NCBI RefSeq assembly: GCF_000943545.1
Contig: NZ_JTHP01000234.1
Span: 18,911 to 82,910 of the forward strand
Length of the DNA stretch: 64,000 nucleotides
Direction of reading: 5' to 3'
Origin: Paenibacillus terrae
GTDB lineage: Bacteria > Bacillota > Bacilli > Paenibacillales > Paenibacillaceae
Position 1 is the first letter of the stretch. Each line of letters starts with the position of its first letter. Below are positions 15,501 to 30,500 of this stretch, piece by piece. The notes beneath the pieces were generated by a model that had not been told where the DNA came from, ran no database searches, and saw only the letters and a list, made by a program, of their open reading frames with translations. Position numbers and translations under genes: made by a program.

Positions 15501-18500
15501 GCAGGATTTGATTAATCATATTCTTATTTTTGAGAACTATCCGGTAGAGGAACAAATTGAGCAATTAGGTAACGGTGATGGGTCCAGCTTCAGCATCACA
15601 GGCGTTGAGTCTGTCGAGCAGACCAACTATGACTTTAACCTGGTGGTGCTGCCGGGGAACACTATTCATATGAGCTTTGGCTATAATGCACTGGCATTTG
15701 AACGTGAAAGTGTAGAACAAATTCGAGGTCATCTGGTGCAGCTGCTGGAGCAAGTGACGGAGAAGCCGGACATTCGGGTGCAAGAGCTGGATATGTTAAG
15801 TGAGCAGGAGCGAGAGCAAATTCTGGGCGTATGGGGAGATACTGCCGCCGAGTATCCAAGCGAGCAGACAATCCATGGCTTGTTCGAGACACAAACAGCG
15901 CAGACACCGGAGCAGGCAGCGTTGTTCTTCGAAGGAGAGCAGTTGACCTATCGCGAGCTGAATGAACGTGCGAATCGTCTGGCTCGTACCTTGCGCAGTC
16001 AAGGCGTGACGAAGGATCGTCTAGTAGGTCTGATGACCGAGCGTTCGGTAGACATGATTGTGGGCATCTTCGGGATTTTGAAAGCCGGGGGCGCATATGT
16101 GCCAATTGATCCAACGTATCCAGAGGAGCGTATCCGCTACATGCTGGACGACTCAGGGGCAGAGCTGTTGTTGACGCAAAGCCATCTGGTGAACAAAGTA
16201 ACCTTTGACGGCAACGTGCTGGTGCTGGATGGGGCACAGGGTATGTATCACGAGGATGGTTCCAATCTGGAGCCGTTGTCCGGTCCAAACGATTTGGCGT
16301 ATGTGATTTATACGTCGGGTACGACGGGGCAGCCGAAGGGCGTTATGCTGGAGCATCACGGGCTGTGCAATCTGAAAACGTATTTTGATCAGACACTTCG
16401 GATCAGCACGTCGGATCATGCGTTGTTGTTCGCCAGCTATTCGTTTGACGCGGCTTGCTGGGAAATCTTCCAGGCGCTGTTCTGTGGAGCCACGTTGTAC
16501 GTGCCAACGTCAGAGACGATTTTGAACTATGAGAGATTCGAGCAATATATGGCGGATCATCAAATCACCGTGGCAGCCTTACCGCCGACCTATGCGGTGT
16601 ATCTGGAGCCGGAACGGATGCCAAACCTGCGTATTCTGTTCACTGCTGGTTCAGCATCATCAACAGAGCTGATATACAAGTGGAAGGACCAGGTGGCGTA
16701 CTACAACGGCTACGGTCCGACAGAAAACTCGGTAGCGACGTCGGTTTGGTCGGTATCCGAAGACGAGAGAGCAGGCCAACTGATTTCCATCGGACGTCCT
16801 ATTCCGAATCATCGGGTATACATGGTGGATGTGCATGGACATTTGGCTCCGGTAGGCGTAGCGGGTGAGCTGTGTGTATCTGGTCCGGGTCTGGCCCGTG
16901 GTTATCTGGATCGTCCAGAGCTGACGGCTGAGAAATTTGTACCGAATCCATTTGCGGCTGGCGAAGCAGGCTATGAACGGATGTATCGCACGGGTGACTT
17001 GGCGAGATGGATGCCGGATGGCAACATCGAATATTTGGGCCGGATCGACCATCAGGTAAAAATCCGGGGCTACCGGATCGAGCTGGGCGAGGTCGAGGCA
17101 CAAATTTTGAAAGTGGAAGATGTGCAAGAGGTCATCGTACTGGCCCAGGCGGACGAGCAGGGGCAAAATCAACTGGTGGCGTACTATGTTGCCGAACGGG
17201 ACGTGAACGCAGGAGAGCTTCGCAGCTTACTGGGCGAGGAGCTGCCAAATTACATGGTGCCTTCGTATTTCATCCAGTTGGAACAGATGCCATTGACACC
17301 GAACGGTAAGATCGACCGCAAGGCACTGCCGGCACCGGAAGGCAGCCTGCAAAGCGGAGCGGATTATGTAGAGCCGCGTACAGCACTGGAGCAGACTTTG
17401 GTTTCCATTTGGCAGGCTGTGTTAGGGGCGAAGAGAGTCGGGATTTTGGATAATTTCTTTGATCTGGGTGGAGATTCGATCAAGGCGATCCAGGTATCCT
17501 CCCGTTTGCTGCAAGCTGGCTACAAGCTGGAAATGAAGGATTTGTTCCAATATCCTTCCGTATCGCTGCTGAGTGGTCATGTCCACAAGGTCAGCCGTAC
17601 AGCCGATCAGCGTGCGGTTTCGGGAGGGGTCAAGCTGACCCCGATTCAGCAATGGTTCTTTGGACAATTCTTAGCAGAGCCGCATTATTTCAACCAGTCG
17701 GTGATGCTGTATAGAGAGCAAGGCTTCGATGAAGCCGCATTGCATCAAACGGTGACCAAGGTGACCGAGCATCATGATGCGCTGCGCATGGTCTTCCGTC
17801 AGACCGAACAGGGCTATGAAGCGTGGAATCGTGGCTTGAACGAAGGCAAGCTGTATAGTCTGGACGTTGTTGATTTGACGGGCGTCGAAGACGCTGCGGA
17901 CGTGGTGAAGGCCATTGAAGAGAAAGCGAATGCTATTCAAAGTTCCATTCGTCTGGACGAGGGACCACTGGTCAAGCTGGGGCTGTTCCATTGCACGGAC
18001 GGAGATCATTTACTGATTGCGATCCACCATGTGGTCGTAGATGGCATTTCATGGCGGATTGTGTTTGAGGATTTTGCCACCGGATATGAGCAGGCGGTTC
18101 GGGGAGAAGCGATTCGTCTGCCATATAAAACGGACTCTTTCTCCGTTTGGGCAGAGCGCTTGTCTCAATATGCGAATAGTCCGGCCATCGAAAACGAACG
18201 CGAATATTGGCAGCATCTCGCCCAAATGGAATTCGCATCGTTGCCTAAGGATCAAGAGAGCGCGGAAGGACAGCATTCTCTGATAAGAGACAGTGAGACT
18301 GTGACCGTGGCTTGGAGCGAGCAGGAAACACGACTACTGCTTCAGGAAGCACACCGTGCGTATAACACAGAGGTCAATGATCTGCTGTTAACCGCACTGG
18401 GTACAGCGTTATACAACTGGAGCGGTCAGGAGCGTGTGCTGGTCAACCTGGAAGGACATGGCCGGGAAGCCATTATTCCAGATATCGACATCACACGTAC

Positions 18501-21500
18501 AGTGGGCTGGTTTACGAGCCAATATCCGCTGCTGCTCGATGTTGACGGTAAGGCAGAAGTTGGTCAGCGAATCAAACGGGTGAAGGAAGATCTGCGTCAT
18601 GTGCCACATAAGGGCATTGGCTACGGTATTTTGAAATATATGTCTCAGCATGCTGCCAATCCTTCCTTGACCTTGCAGCCTGAAATTAGCTTTAACTATT
18701 TGGGACAATTTGATCAGGATTTGGAAAATGGTGATATCACGCTGTCTTCACATACAGGTGGAGAGCCGATGAGTGACAATACCGCTCTGGAGCATCCACT
18801 GAATGTGAACGGGATGATTACAGCAGGCGTGCTCACGTTGGAAATTCGCTATGACAGCAAGGTATATCATCAACAAAACGTGGAAAAATTTGCACAATTG
18901 CTGCAGGAGAGCTTGCAGGAAGTGATCGTTCATTGTGCCTCCAAAGAGCGGAGTGAGCTAACACCAAGCGATGTATTGTTCAAGGGCTTGACGTTGGAGA
19001 AGTTGGAACAATTGACGGAGCAAATGGCTGCTGTGGGTGAGCTGGAAAATGTTTATGCTCTCTCGCCTATGCAGAAGGGGATGCTTTTCCATAGCTTGAT
19101 GGAGCCGGAATCAGGCGCATACTTCCAGCAAGCGTCGTTTGATCAAAAAGGCAGCTTTGATGTTGCTGTTTTCCGGAAGAGTCTTGATCTACTGACACAG
19201 CGTCATGAGGCGCTGCGGACGAATTTCCATATGTTTGAGACAGGGCACAATCAGGAGCCGTTGCAGATCGTGTTCCGTCACAAAGATAGCGACCTTTCCT
19301 TCAAGGATTTACGCGGAATGCAGGAAGCGGAGCAAAAGGCATATATTCAGGCGTTCAAGCTGGAGGATCAGGCTCGGGGCTTTAATCTCGGTACCGATGC
19401 GCTCATGCGCGTACAGGTGTTGCAGACAAATGAAGAAACGTATCATTTGGTGTGGAGCTTCCATCACATTGTCATGGACGGCTGGTGCTTGTCGCTGGTT
19501 ACAGGTGAAGTGTTCGGTACGTACTTTGCGCTGCTGGAGCAGAAGCAGCCGGAGCTTGCTGCGATCACACCGTATGGCCAATATATCGAATGGCTGGAGC
19601 GTCAGGATGAACGTGAGGCAAAAGATTATTGGAGCAGCTATTTGGCAGGCTTTGAACAGCAGACTTTGTTACCTGGCTCGGATGCTTCATTAAAAGATCA
19701 AGCCGTGGACAGCAGGGAAAATGCTCCATCCACTACAGCTAGTGAAACCAGCGAATATATTTCTGAAAAAATAACGGTGGAGCTGGATCAAACGTGGAGC
19801 GAAGCCATGTACCGAATTGCGAAGCAGCAGCAGGTGACGATTAATACGCTGATGCAAAGCGTGTGGGGCCTTATTTTGCAGAAATATAACAACAATGAGG
19901 ATGTTATTTTCGGTAGTGTCGTATCTGGACGTCCGACTGATATTGCTGGTGTAGAGAATATGATCGGTTTGTTCATTAATACGATACCGGTTCGGATTCA
20001 AAGTGAACGGAATGCCACTTTTGTGGAGGTTATGCGGAAAACGCAGGAGCAGGCACTGGCCTCGGGAGTATACGACAGTTTCCCTCTGTATGAGATTCAG
20101 GCACTGACTGAGCAGAAGCAAAATCTGATTAACCACATTATGGTATTTGAGAATTACCCGGTAGAGCAGCAGGTGGAGCAGCTTGGCGAAGTTCGTCCGT
20201 CCGCTTTTGAAATTACGAATGTAGAGGTTGTCGAGCAAACGAATTATGATCTGGACTTGATTGTGATGCCTGATGAAGTCTTCAGCATCATGTTCAGATA
20301 TAACGCCAATGTGTACGATCGAGCTACGATAGAGCGTATGCAAGGACATGTATTGCATGTAATTGAGCAAATCGTGAACAATCCGCATATCCGTGTGAAT
20401 GAGCTGGAATTGGTGACAGCGGAAGAACAAGCGCAGATTGTTCAGGTTTGGGGAGCTACGGCGGCAGCTTATCCGCAGGATCAGACGTTAAGTGCGCTGT
20501 TCGAGGAACAGGCGGCACGAACACCGGATCAGGTGGCAGTGCTGTTTGGAGCAGAGACGTTGACCTACGGTGAACTGAACGAGCGGGCCAATCGTCTTGC
20601 ACGTACCCTGCGTGCGGAAGGCGTTGAACCGGATCAGCCAGTGGGCATTCTGGTACACCGCTCGCTGGAAATGATCGTGGGCATCTATGCGATCCTCAAG
20701 GCAGGCGGAGCCTACGTGCCGATTGACCCGGAATATCCGACGGACCGCATCCGCTTCATGCTGGAGGACTCGGGAGCGAAGCTGGTGCTGACGCAATCGC
20801 ATTTGGAAGAACAAGCGTCGCTGAGCTTCGACGGCAAGGTGCTGGTGCTGGATCGTCCGGTGCTGGATGGCAAGGACATGTACCACGAAGACGGCTCGAA
20901 TCTGGAGCCACTGGCTGGTCCGCGTCATGTAGCCTACGTTATCTACACTTCCGGCTCGACTGGAAAACCGAAGGGAGTTATGGTCGAACACCATTCCGTG
21001 CTGAACCGGATTTTGTGGATGCATGACCGTTACGGCTTGAGTGCAGAGGATACGATCCTGCAAAAGACTGCCTTCACATTCGACGTGTCGGTGTGGGAGC
21101 TGTTCTGGTGGTCGATGGTGGGCTCGAAGGTGAGTCTGTTGTCGGTTGGCGGGGAAAAGAATCCGGAGGACATCGTCGAAACGATTGCCCGCGATGGCGT
21201 AAGCACGATGCACTTTGTGCCTGCGATGCTGCATGCATTCCTGGAGTATGTGGAGCAGCAGCCGTTGGAAGTGGTGAAAGCGAAGCTGGGAACGCTGCGC
21301 CATGTATTTGCCAGTGGGGAAGCGTTGCCTCCGCAGCATGTAGCGCGGTTCCAACGGCTCGTGTCAGATATCGCTGGAGCGAAGCTGATCAACCTGTATG
21401 GCCCAACCGAAGCGACGGTGGACGTATCGTACTTTGATTGCGAGCCGACGGAGGAATATGCCGTTATTCCAATCGGAAAACCGATTCAGAACATCCGTCT

Positions 21501-24500
21501 GTACATCGTGAAGGAAGGCACGGAGCAATTGCAGCCGATTGGGGTTGCAGGGGAGCTGTGCATCGGCGGTGTAGGTGTAGCACGTGGCTATCTGAACCGT
21601 CCGGAGCTGACGGCAGAGAAATTCGTTGCCGATTCGTTTGCCGGTGGCGAAGCAGGATATGAGCGGATGTACCGCACGGGCGATTTGGCGAGATGGATGC
21701 CGGACGGCAACATCGAATATTTGGGCCGGATCGACCATCAGGTGAAAATCCGGGGGTACCGGATCGAGCTGGGCGAGGTCGAATCGCAGCTGCTGAAGGT
21801 GGAGTCGGTACGAGAAGCGGTCGTCATGGCTCGTGCAGATGAAACAGGCCAAAAACAAATGGTGGCGTACTACGTCGCCGGACAAGAGCTCGGAGCTAGC
21901 GAGCTGAGAAGTGAGCTGGGGCGGGAGCTGCCAAGCTATATGGTGCCATCGTACTTTGTACAGCTGGAGCACATGCCGCTGAGTCCGAATGGCAAAATCG
22001 ACCGCAAGGCACTGCCAGCACCGGAAGGCAGCCTGCAAAGCGGAGCGGATTATGTCGCACCGCGGACGTGGGTGGAAGTGAAGCTGGCGCAAATTTGGCA
22101 GGATGTGCTGGGCCTGGCGCAGGTTGGCGTGAAGGAAAACTTCTTCGAGATTGGCGGACATTCACTGCGTGCGACGACACTGGCCTCGAAGATTCACAAG
22201 GAGCTGAACAAGCCGCTTCCATTGCGCAGTATTTTTGAAGCACCAACGATTGAACAACTGGCAGCGGTTCTGGAAAGTCTGGATCAAGTGGCGTATGCAT
22301 CCATTCCGGTAACGGAAGCCCGTGGCTTCTACCCGTTATCCTCGGCGCAAAAACGACTGTATGTGCTGCATCAGTTCGACCCGAATGATGTGAACTACAA
22401 CATGCCATCGGTGCTGCAAGTGAGCGGTCCGCTGGATGTGAAACGAGTAGAAGACGTGTTCCGTCAACTGATCGCTCGCCATGCGACCTTGCGTACCCGC
22501 TTTGAACTGGTGGACAGTGAGCCGATGCAATGGATTGAGGACATTGTGCCGTTCGAAGTGGAATATGCAAAGGTTCAGGCAGTGGATACGACTACTACGG
22601 ATACAGACACGATGGTCAGCAAGGAAGCGCAAGAGCGGGTGCGGCGCTTTGTACGTCCGTTCGATCTGCAAGCTGCGCCGCTGCTGCGGGTAGGCTTGGT
22701 GGACCTGGGCGTACAAGGAGTGGAGCAAGAATCGCAGCATTTGCTCATGCTCGACATGCATCATATCGTTTCGGACGGTGTGTCTATGGAGGTACTGACC
22801 GATGAATTTGTCCGCTTGTATGACGGTGAAGAGCTGTCGCCATTGCGGATTCAGTACAAGGATTATGCGGTATGGCAGCAAAGCGAAGCCCATCAGGAGT
22901 GGATGCAGCGTCAGGAAGCGTACTGGCTCAACACCTTCCGAGGCGAACTGCCTGTGCTGGATCTGGCAACCGACTTTGCCCGCCCGGCGATGCAGAGTAC
23001 AGCAGGGAATACGATCGAATTCGGACTGGAGCGTGAAGTTAGCGAACGCTTGAAAGAACTGGCGGCGCAAACAGGCTCCACGCTGTATATGGTGCTGCTG
23101 GCGGCGTACACCGCGCTCTTGCATAAATACACGGGCCAAGAGGATATCGTGGTTGGAACGCCGATTGCCGGAAGACCGCATGCGGAACTGGAGAGCCTGG
23201 TAGGTGTATTCATCAACACGTTGGCGATCCGTAATTATCCGTCTGGCGACAAATCATTCCTTGATTATCTGCAAGAGGTCAAGGAGCATGCGCTCAGTGC
23301 TTATGAGCATCAAGACTATCCTTTTGAAGAGCTGGTTGAGAAGCTGAATTTAACGCGGGATACAAGTCGAAATGCGCTGTTTGACACGATGTTTGAGTTG
23401 AAAACATTGGAGCAGCAGGAGTTGCAGCTGGAAGGTCTTACTCTAAATTCGTATCCGATGGAAAATAATACTGCCAAATTTGATCTGACCCTGGATGCAG
23501 TGGAGCAGCCGGAAGGTATTCTGTGCAGTCTGGAATACAGCACGGCGCTGTACAAGCCTGAAACCATCGCGCGATTGGCCAAGCATTTTACCGAACTCGT
23601 TCGTGCTATTACACTTGATCCGCAGCAGCCACTGGCAGCTTTGGATATGGTAACCGTTGAGGAAAAAGCACAAATCATCTACGGCTTTGGAGATGTGGGG
23701 GTATCAGATGTTACTGCTGTTAAAGCAGGAGCCCTGTTCCATGCCTTTGTGGAAGAACAGGCGCAGCTTATACCGGATCACGTGGCGGTTGTGTACGAGG
23801 ATCAACAACTTACGTACCGTAAACTGAACGAGCGTGCGAACCAATTGGCTCGTAGATTGCGGAATGAAGGCATTGGACGCGAGTCGATTGTCGGCATCTT
23901 GAGCGAACGCTCGGTAGACATGCTGGTCGGCGTACTGGCAGTGTGGAAGGCTGGAGGCGCATATGTTCCGCTGGATGCAGACTATCCGTCAGAACGTATT
24001 CGTTTCATGCTGGAGGACAGCGGTGCTACGGTGCTGTTGACCCAAACAGGCTTGCAGGAGCGTGCCCAGGTATGGCTGGAGGAAAGCCGAGGGGTCTTGG
24101 CCGGAGGGAAGTCTGAGGGCCAACTGGAAACGGCGGTTAGTGCTGAAACGGTGGAATTAGATACCCTCCATGGAGACCTGAGTTTAACATTAGACTCGCC
24201 ATCTGACAGTGAAGCAACATCCGAACCAGCAACAGGACTGCGTTTGCAGACTGTACTGGCGTTGGACAATGAGTCGCTGTACACCGGGGATATTGCGGAT
24301 GTCGAACCTGTCAATGAGCCGCAGGATCTGGCGTATGTGATCTATACCTCCGGTACAACAGGACGTCCGAAAGGGGTCATGATTGAGCATCACAGCTTGG
24401 TGAATACGGCTGCGGCGTATCGCCGGGGTTACCGTCTGAACCAGTTCCCGGTACGGTTGTTGCAATTGGCGAGCTTCTCCTTCGACGTATTCGTCGGGGA

Positions 24501-27500
24501 TATCGCACGGGCGCTCTATAACGGTGGAACGATGGTCATTTGTCCGAAAGACGATCGGATTGATCTCAGCCGTCTGTATGGCTGGATTCACGATTATCAG
24601 ATTACGGTGTTTGAATCGACCCCAGCCCTGATCGTACCGTTCATGCAGCATGTGCATGAACAGGGACTGGACATGAGCAGTCTGGAACTGCTCATCACCA
24701 GCTCGGATAGCTGCAACGTGGCGGATTACCGAGTGCTGCAAGAGCGGTTTGGTGCAGATACTCGGATTATTAACAGCTATGGTGTAACGGAAGCGGCGAT
24801 TGACTCCAGCTTCTACGACGAAGAGCTGTCGAAGCTGCCAAGCAGCGGCAGTGTGCCGATTGGCAAAGCGTGGCTGAACGCACGTTTTTATATCGTGGAC
24901 AGCCAACTGAATCCGGTGCCTATCGGTGTGCTGGGTGAGCTGTGTATTGGCGGAGCCGGGGTAGCACGCGGGTATCTGAACCGTGCCGACCTGACGGCTG
25001 AGAAATTCGTGGCAAATCCGTACGTGCCGGGTGAACGATTGTACCGCACAGGCGATTTGGCGCGGTGGATGCCGGACGGAAATGTGGACTTTATCGGGCG
25101 GATGGACTATCAAGTCAAAATCCGGGGCTATCGGATTGAACTGGGCGAGGTGGAAGCGCAGCTGCTGACCGTGGATGGGATTCAGAAAGCCATGGTCACT
25201 GCCTGGGAAAACGAAGACGGAAACAAGGACCTGTGTGCGTATCTCGTAGCCTCAGAGGCGCTGAGTTTGCCGGATCTGCGCAAAGCGCTGCAGCCAAAGC
25301 TGCCGGGCTATATGATCCCGACGTATGTCGTACAACTGGATCGTTTCCCGCTGACACCAAACGGAAAAATCGACCGCAAAGCGTTGCCTGCGCCAGAAGC
25401 GCGCTTGGGAGGCACGGAGTACGTTGCGCCGCGGACATTGCTGGAAGAGCAGCTAGTACGTATCTGGCAAGGTGTACTGAATCATTCGCAGATAGGCATT
25501 AAGGATAACTTCTTTGAAGTGGGAGGACATTCTCTGCGCGCCACAACACTGGTGGCGAAAATTCATCAGGAGCTGCATCACAAGCTGGCGCTGCGAGATA
25601 TTTTCCAATATCCGACGATTGAGCAATTGGTACAGGTGATGGGTGAACATCAGACACAGCAAACGTATGTATCCATACCTGTTGTGGAGGAGCGCGCATA
25701 TTATCCAGTTTCCTCGGCGCAAAAACGGATGTATGTTTTGAGTCACCTGGAAGGTGGAGAGGTTAGCTACAACATGCCGGAAGCTTTGATTATTGAAGGT
25801 TTCCTGGATAAAATGCGACTGGAGCAAGCCTTCCGCCAGCTGATTGCCCGTCATGAAACCCTGCGAACCAGATTCGATATGGTGGATGGCGAGGTTGTTC
25901 AACGTATTGATCCAAATGTCGAATTCAATGTGGAGTATGTGCAGGCAAGCGAAGAAGAGACACAGCAGTACGCACTGGACTTTGTACGTGCATTTGATCT
26001 CGCGCAAGCACCGTTGCTGCGGGTTCAGTTGGTGGAAAACGGACCGCAACGTCACGTTATGCTCTATGACATGCACCATATTATTTCGGATGGCGTTACT
26101 GAGGGAATTATCGTGCAGGAGCTCTCTCAATTGTATGCAGGCAAGGAGCTGCCGCCACTTCGCATCCAGTACAAGGACTATGCCGTTTGGCAGCATGCAG
26201 ATATGCAAAGTGAACGTCTTCGTGAGCAAGAAGGCTATTGGCTGAAAACCATGGCTGGTGAAATTCCGGCGCTGGATATGCCAACAGATTTTGCAAGACC
26301 AGCCGTACAGCGTCTGGAAGGAGCTCGATTGGATTTTGCGATCAGCATGGAGGACAGCGAGCAGTTGAAACAGCTGGCCGCTCAAACCGGATCAACCTTG
26401 TACATGGTGTTGCTTGCAGCGTATAGCACGCTTTTGCATAAATATTCGGGGCAGGAGGACATTATCGTCGGAACGCCGATTGCCGGAAGACCACATGCGG
26501 AGTTGGGTGGCCTGATAGGCGTATTTCTCAACACGTTGGCGATCCGCAATTATCCGTCTGGCGATAAAGCATTCCTTGATTACCTGCAGGAGGTCAAAGA
26601 GCATGCGCTCAGTGCTTATGAGCATCAAGACTATCCTTTTGAAGAGCTGGTTGAAAAGCTGAATTTGATACGGGATACGAGCCGAAATGCACTGTTTGAC
26701 ACGATGTTTGAGTTGAAAACATTTGAGCAGCAGGAGTTGCAGCTGGAAGGTCTGGCCTTAAAGCCGTATCCGACGGAAAATAATACTGCCAAATTTGATT
26801 TGACTCTGGATGCAGTGGAGCAGCCGGAAGGTATTCTGTGCAGTCTGGAATACAGCACGGCGCTGTACAAGCCTGAAACCATCGCGCGATTGGCCAAGCA
26901 TTTTACCGAACTCGTTCGTGCCATTACACTTCATCCACAGCAGCCACTGGCAACTTTGGATATGGTAACCGTCGAGGAGAAAGCACAAATCATCTACGGT
27001 TTTGGAGATGTGGGGGTATCAGATGTTACTGCTGTTGAAGCAGGAGCCCTGTTCCATACCTTTGTGGAAGAACAGGCGCAGCTTGTATCGGATCACGTGG
27101 CGGTTGTGTACGAGGAGCAACAACTTACGTACCGCAAACTGAACGAGCGTGCGAACCAATTGGCTCGCAGACTGCGAAATGAAGGCATTGGACGTGAGTC
27201 GATTGTCGGCATCTTGAGCGAACGCTCGGTAGACATGCTGGTCGGCGTACTGGCAGTGTGGAAGGCTGGAGGCGCATATGTGCCGCTGGATGCAGACTAT
27301 CCGTCAGAACGTATTCGTTTCATGCTGGAGGACAGCGGTGCTACGGTGCTGTTGACTCAAACAGGCTTGCAGGAGCGTGCCCAGGTATGGCTGGATGAAA
27401 ACAAAGCAACATCCGAACCAGCAACAGGACTGCGTCTGCAAACTGTACTGGCGTTGGACGATGAGTCGCTGTACACCGGGGATACCGCGGATATCGAGCA

Positions 27501-30500
27501 TATCAACGAGCCGCAGGACCTGGCGTATGTGATCTACACCTCCGGTACAACGGGACGTCCGAAGGGAGTCATGATCGAGCATCGCAGCTTGGTGAATACG
27601 GCTGCGGCGTATCGCCGGGATTACCGTCTGAACCAGTTCCCGGTACGGCTGCTGCAGCTGGCGAGCTTCTCCTTCGACGTATTCGTCGGGGATATCGCAC
27701 GGGCGCTCTATAACGGCGGAACGATGGTCATCTGCCCGAAAGATGACCGGATTGATCCAAGCCGTCTGTATAGCTGGATTCGCAATTATCAGGTTACGGT
27801 GTTCGAATCGACACCGGCCCTGATCGTACCGTTCATGCAGCATGTGCATGAACAGGGACTGGACATGAGCAGTCTGGAACTGCTGATCACGAGCTCAGAT
27901 AGCTGCAGCGTGACGGATTATCGGGTGCTGCAAGAACGGTTTGGTGCAGACATTCGCATCATTAACAGCTACGGCGTAACGGAAGCGGCGATTGACTCCA
28001 GCTTCTATGACGAAGAGCTATCGAAGCTGCCGAGCAGCGGCAGTGTGCCGATTGGTCAGGCGTGGCTGAATGCACGTTTTTATATCGTGGACAGCCAGCT
28101 GAATCCGGTACCTGTCGGCGTACTGGGCGAGCTATGCATTGGCGGAGCCGGGGTAGCACGGGGATACCTGAACCGTGCCGACCTGACGGCTGAGAAATTC
28201 GTGGCGAATCCGTACGTGCCGGGTGAACGATTGTATCGCACCGGAGACCTGGCGCGGTGGATGCCGGACGGGAATGTGGACTTTATCGGCCGGATGGACT
28301 ATCAAGTCAAAATCCGGGGCTACCGGATCGAGCTGGGCGAGATCGAAACCGTGATCCAGCGGGTGCCGGGTGTGCGTCAAGCGGTCGTGATCGACCGGAC
28401 AGACGAGCGTGGACACAAGTATTTGTGCGGCTATATCACGGGAGAAGCGGAGCTGCGGATCGAGGAGGTACAGGCCGAGCTGGAAGCAGGGCTGCCAGCG
28501 CACATGGTGCCAGCACGCTTGATGCGTCTGGAGACAATTCCGCTGACGAGCAACGGCAAAATCGACCGCAAGGCCTTGCCAGAGCCGGAAGGCAGCATCC
28601 ATACAGGTGCAGCCTATGTAGCACCGCGTACAACGGTAGAGCAGGTATTGGCTTCGGTATGGGCCGGGGTGCTCGGCGTGGAAACGGTAGGCACGCAGGA
28701 TAACTTCTTCGAGCTGGGCGGCGATTCGATCAAGGCCTTGCAAGTATCGTCCCGATTGCTGCAAGCAGGCTACCGACTGAACATGAAGGATCTGTTCAGT
28801 AATCCAACGGTGTCTGCATTGGCGCTGAAAGTCCAATCTGTGACAAGATTGGCAGATCAGAGCGAAGTGGTGGGCGCTGTGAAGCTGACACCAGTTCAAC
28901 AATGGTTCTTTGAGCAAAACCTGACGGATGCTCATCATCATAACCAGTCCATCATGCTGCATAGCAAGGATGGTTTTGATGAAAAGGCACTGCGTACAGC
29001 GATGGATCAAATTGTTAGCCATCACGACGCGCTGCGTACCATTTTCCGTCCTACCGATCACGGATACGAAGCATGGAACCGTGCGATTGGTGAGGGTAAG
29101 CTGTACACGCTGGAACAGACGGACTTCAGCAATGAGACTGAGGTGTCTGCGGCCATCGAGGCCAAAGCGAATGAAATTCAAGCTGGAATTGATTTGAGTG
29201 AAGGACCGCTGGTGAAGCTGGGGCTGTTCCATTGCCCAGATGGAGATCATTTGCTGATTGCGATTCATCACTTAGTGGTGGACACCGTATCCTGGCGCAT
29301 TTTGTTCGAGGATATTACGACAGCCTATGAGCAGGCATTGAACGGACAAGCGACTCGTCTTCCGTACAAAACGGATTCGTTCTGCACCTGGGCTGATGGA
29401 CAATCTCAATATGCGAACGGTCCGGAAATTGCAGCGGAACTCGCATTCTGGCAAGAAATTGAACAGGGAATGTATGAGCCGCTTCCAAAAGACCAGCCAC
29501 AGTCCTATTCCTTAAATAGGGACAGCGAGATCGTTACTGCCACGTGGACAGCTCAGGAAACGGAGCAGCTGTTAAAACAGGCGCATCGTGCCTACAACAC
29601 GGATATGAATGATTTGCTGCTTACAGCATTGGGAATGACGATTCATCGCTGGGCTGGCATTGGACGAGTGCTCGTCAACCTGGAAGGTCATGGACGGGAG
29701 TCCATTTTGCCAGAGCTGGATATTACTCGCACCGTTGGCTGGTTCACGACTCAATTCCCGGTTGTGCTGGATATGAGCGTGGGGCAAGACCTTTCACAGT
29801 GCATCAAAAATGTGAAAGAAGGGCTGCGTCGCATTCCGCAAAAGGGCATTGGCTACGGAATTTTGAGATACCTGTCCGCAGCACGTGAGCAAGAGCGTTT
29901 TGTAACCGAACCTGAAATCAGCTTTAACTATTTGGGACAATTTGATCAAGATATGCAAAATCAATCCATTGACGTATCTCCTTACTCCAGCGGTGAAGAG
30001 CTTAGCGCACATGCAGCCAGATCGTATACGCTAGACATTAATGGAATGATTTCCGAAGGCGAACTGCAATTGACGATCAGCTACAGCAATCAGGAATATC
30101 GCCGTGAAACGATGGAGCAGCTAGCCGAGGAGTTCAGAACCAGCTTGCGGGAAATCATTGCGCATTGCGCAGGCCGCAAACAGCAGGAGCTGACTCCAAG
30201 CGATGTAATGCTTAAAAATGTAACCATGGCTGAGCTGGATCAATTGGTAGAGCGGACTCGTGACATTGGCGAACTGGAAAATGTATATGCGTTAACGCCG
30301 ATGCAAAAAGGTATGTTGTTCCATAGTCTGATGGATGCAGAGTCAGGTGCTTATTTTGAACAAACGACATTTGATTTGCGCGGACGCTTCCAAGCGAATA
30401 TTTTCCAAGATAGCTTGAATCATTTGGCGCAGCGGCATGAGATTTTTAGAGCTAATTTCTACAGTGGTTGGCAGGATGAGCCTGTGCAGGTCATTTTCCG

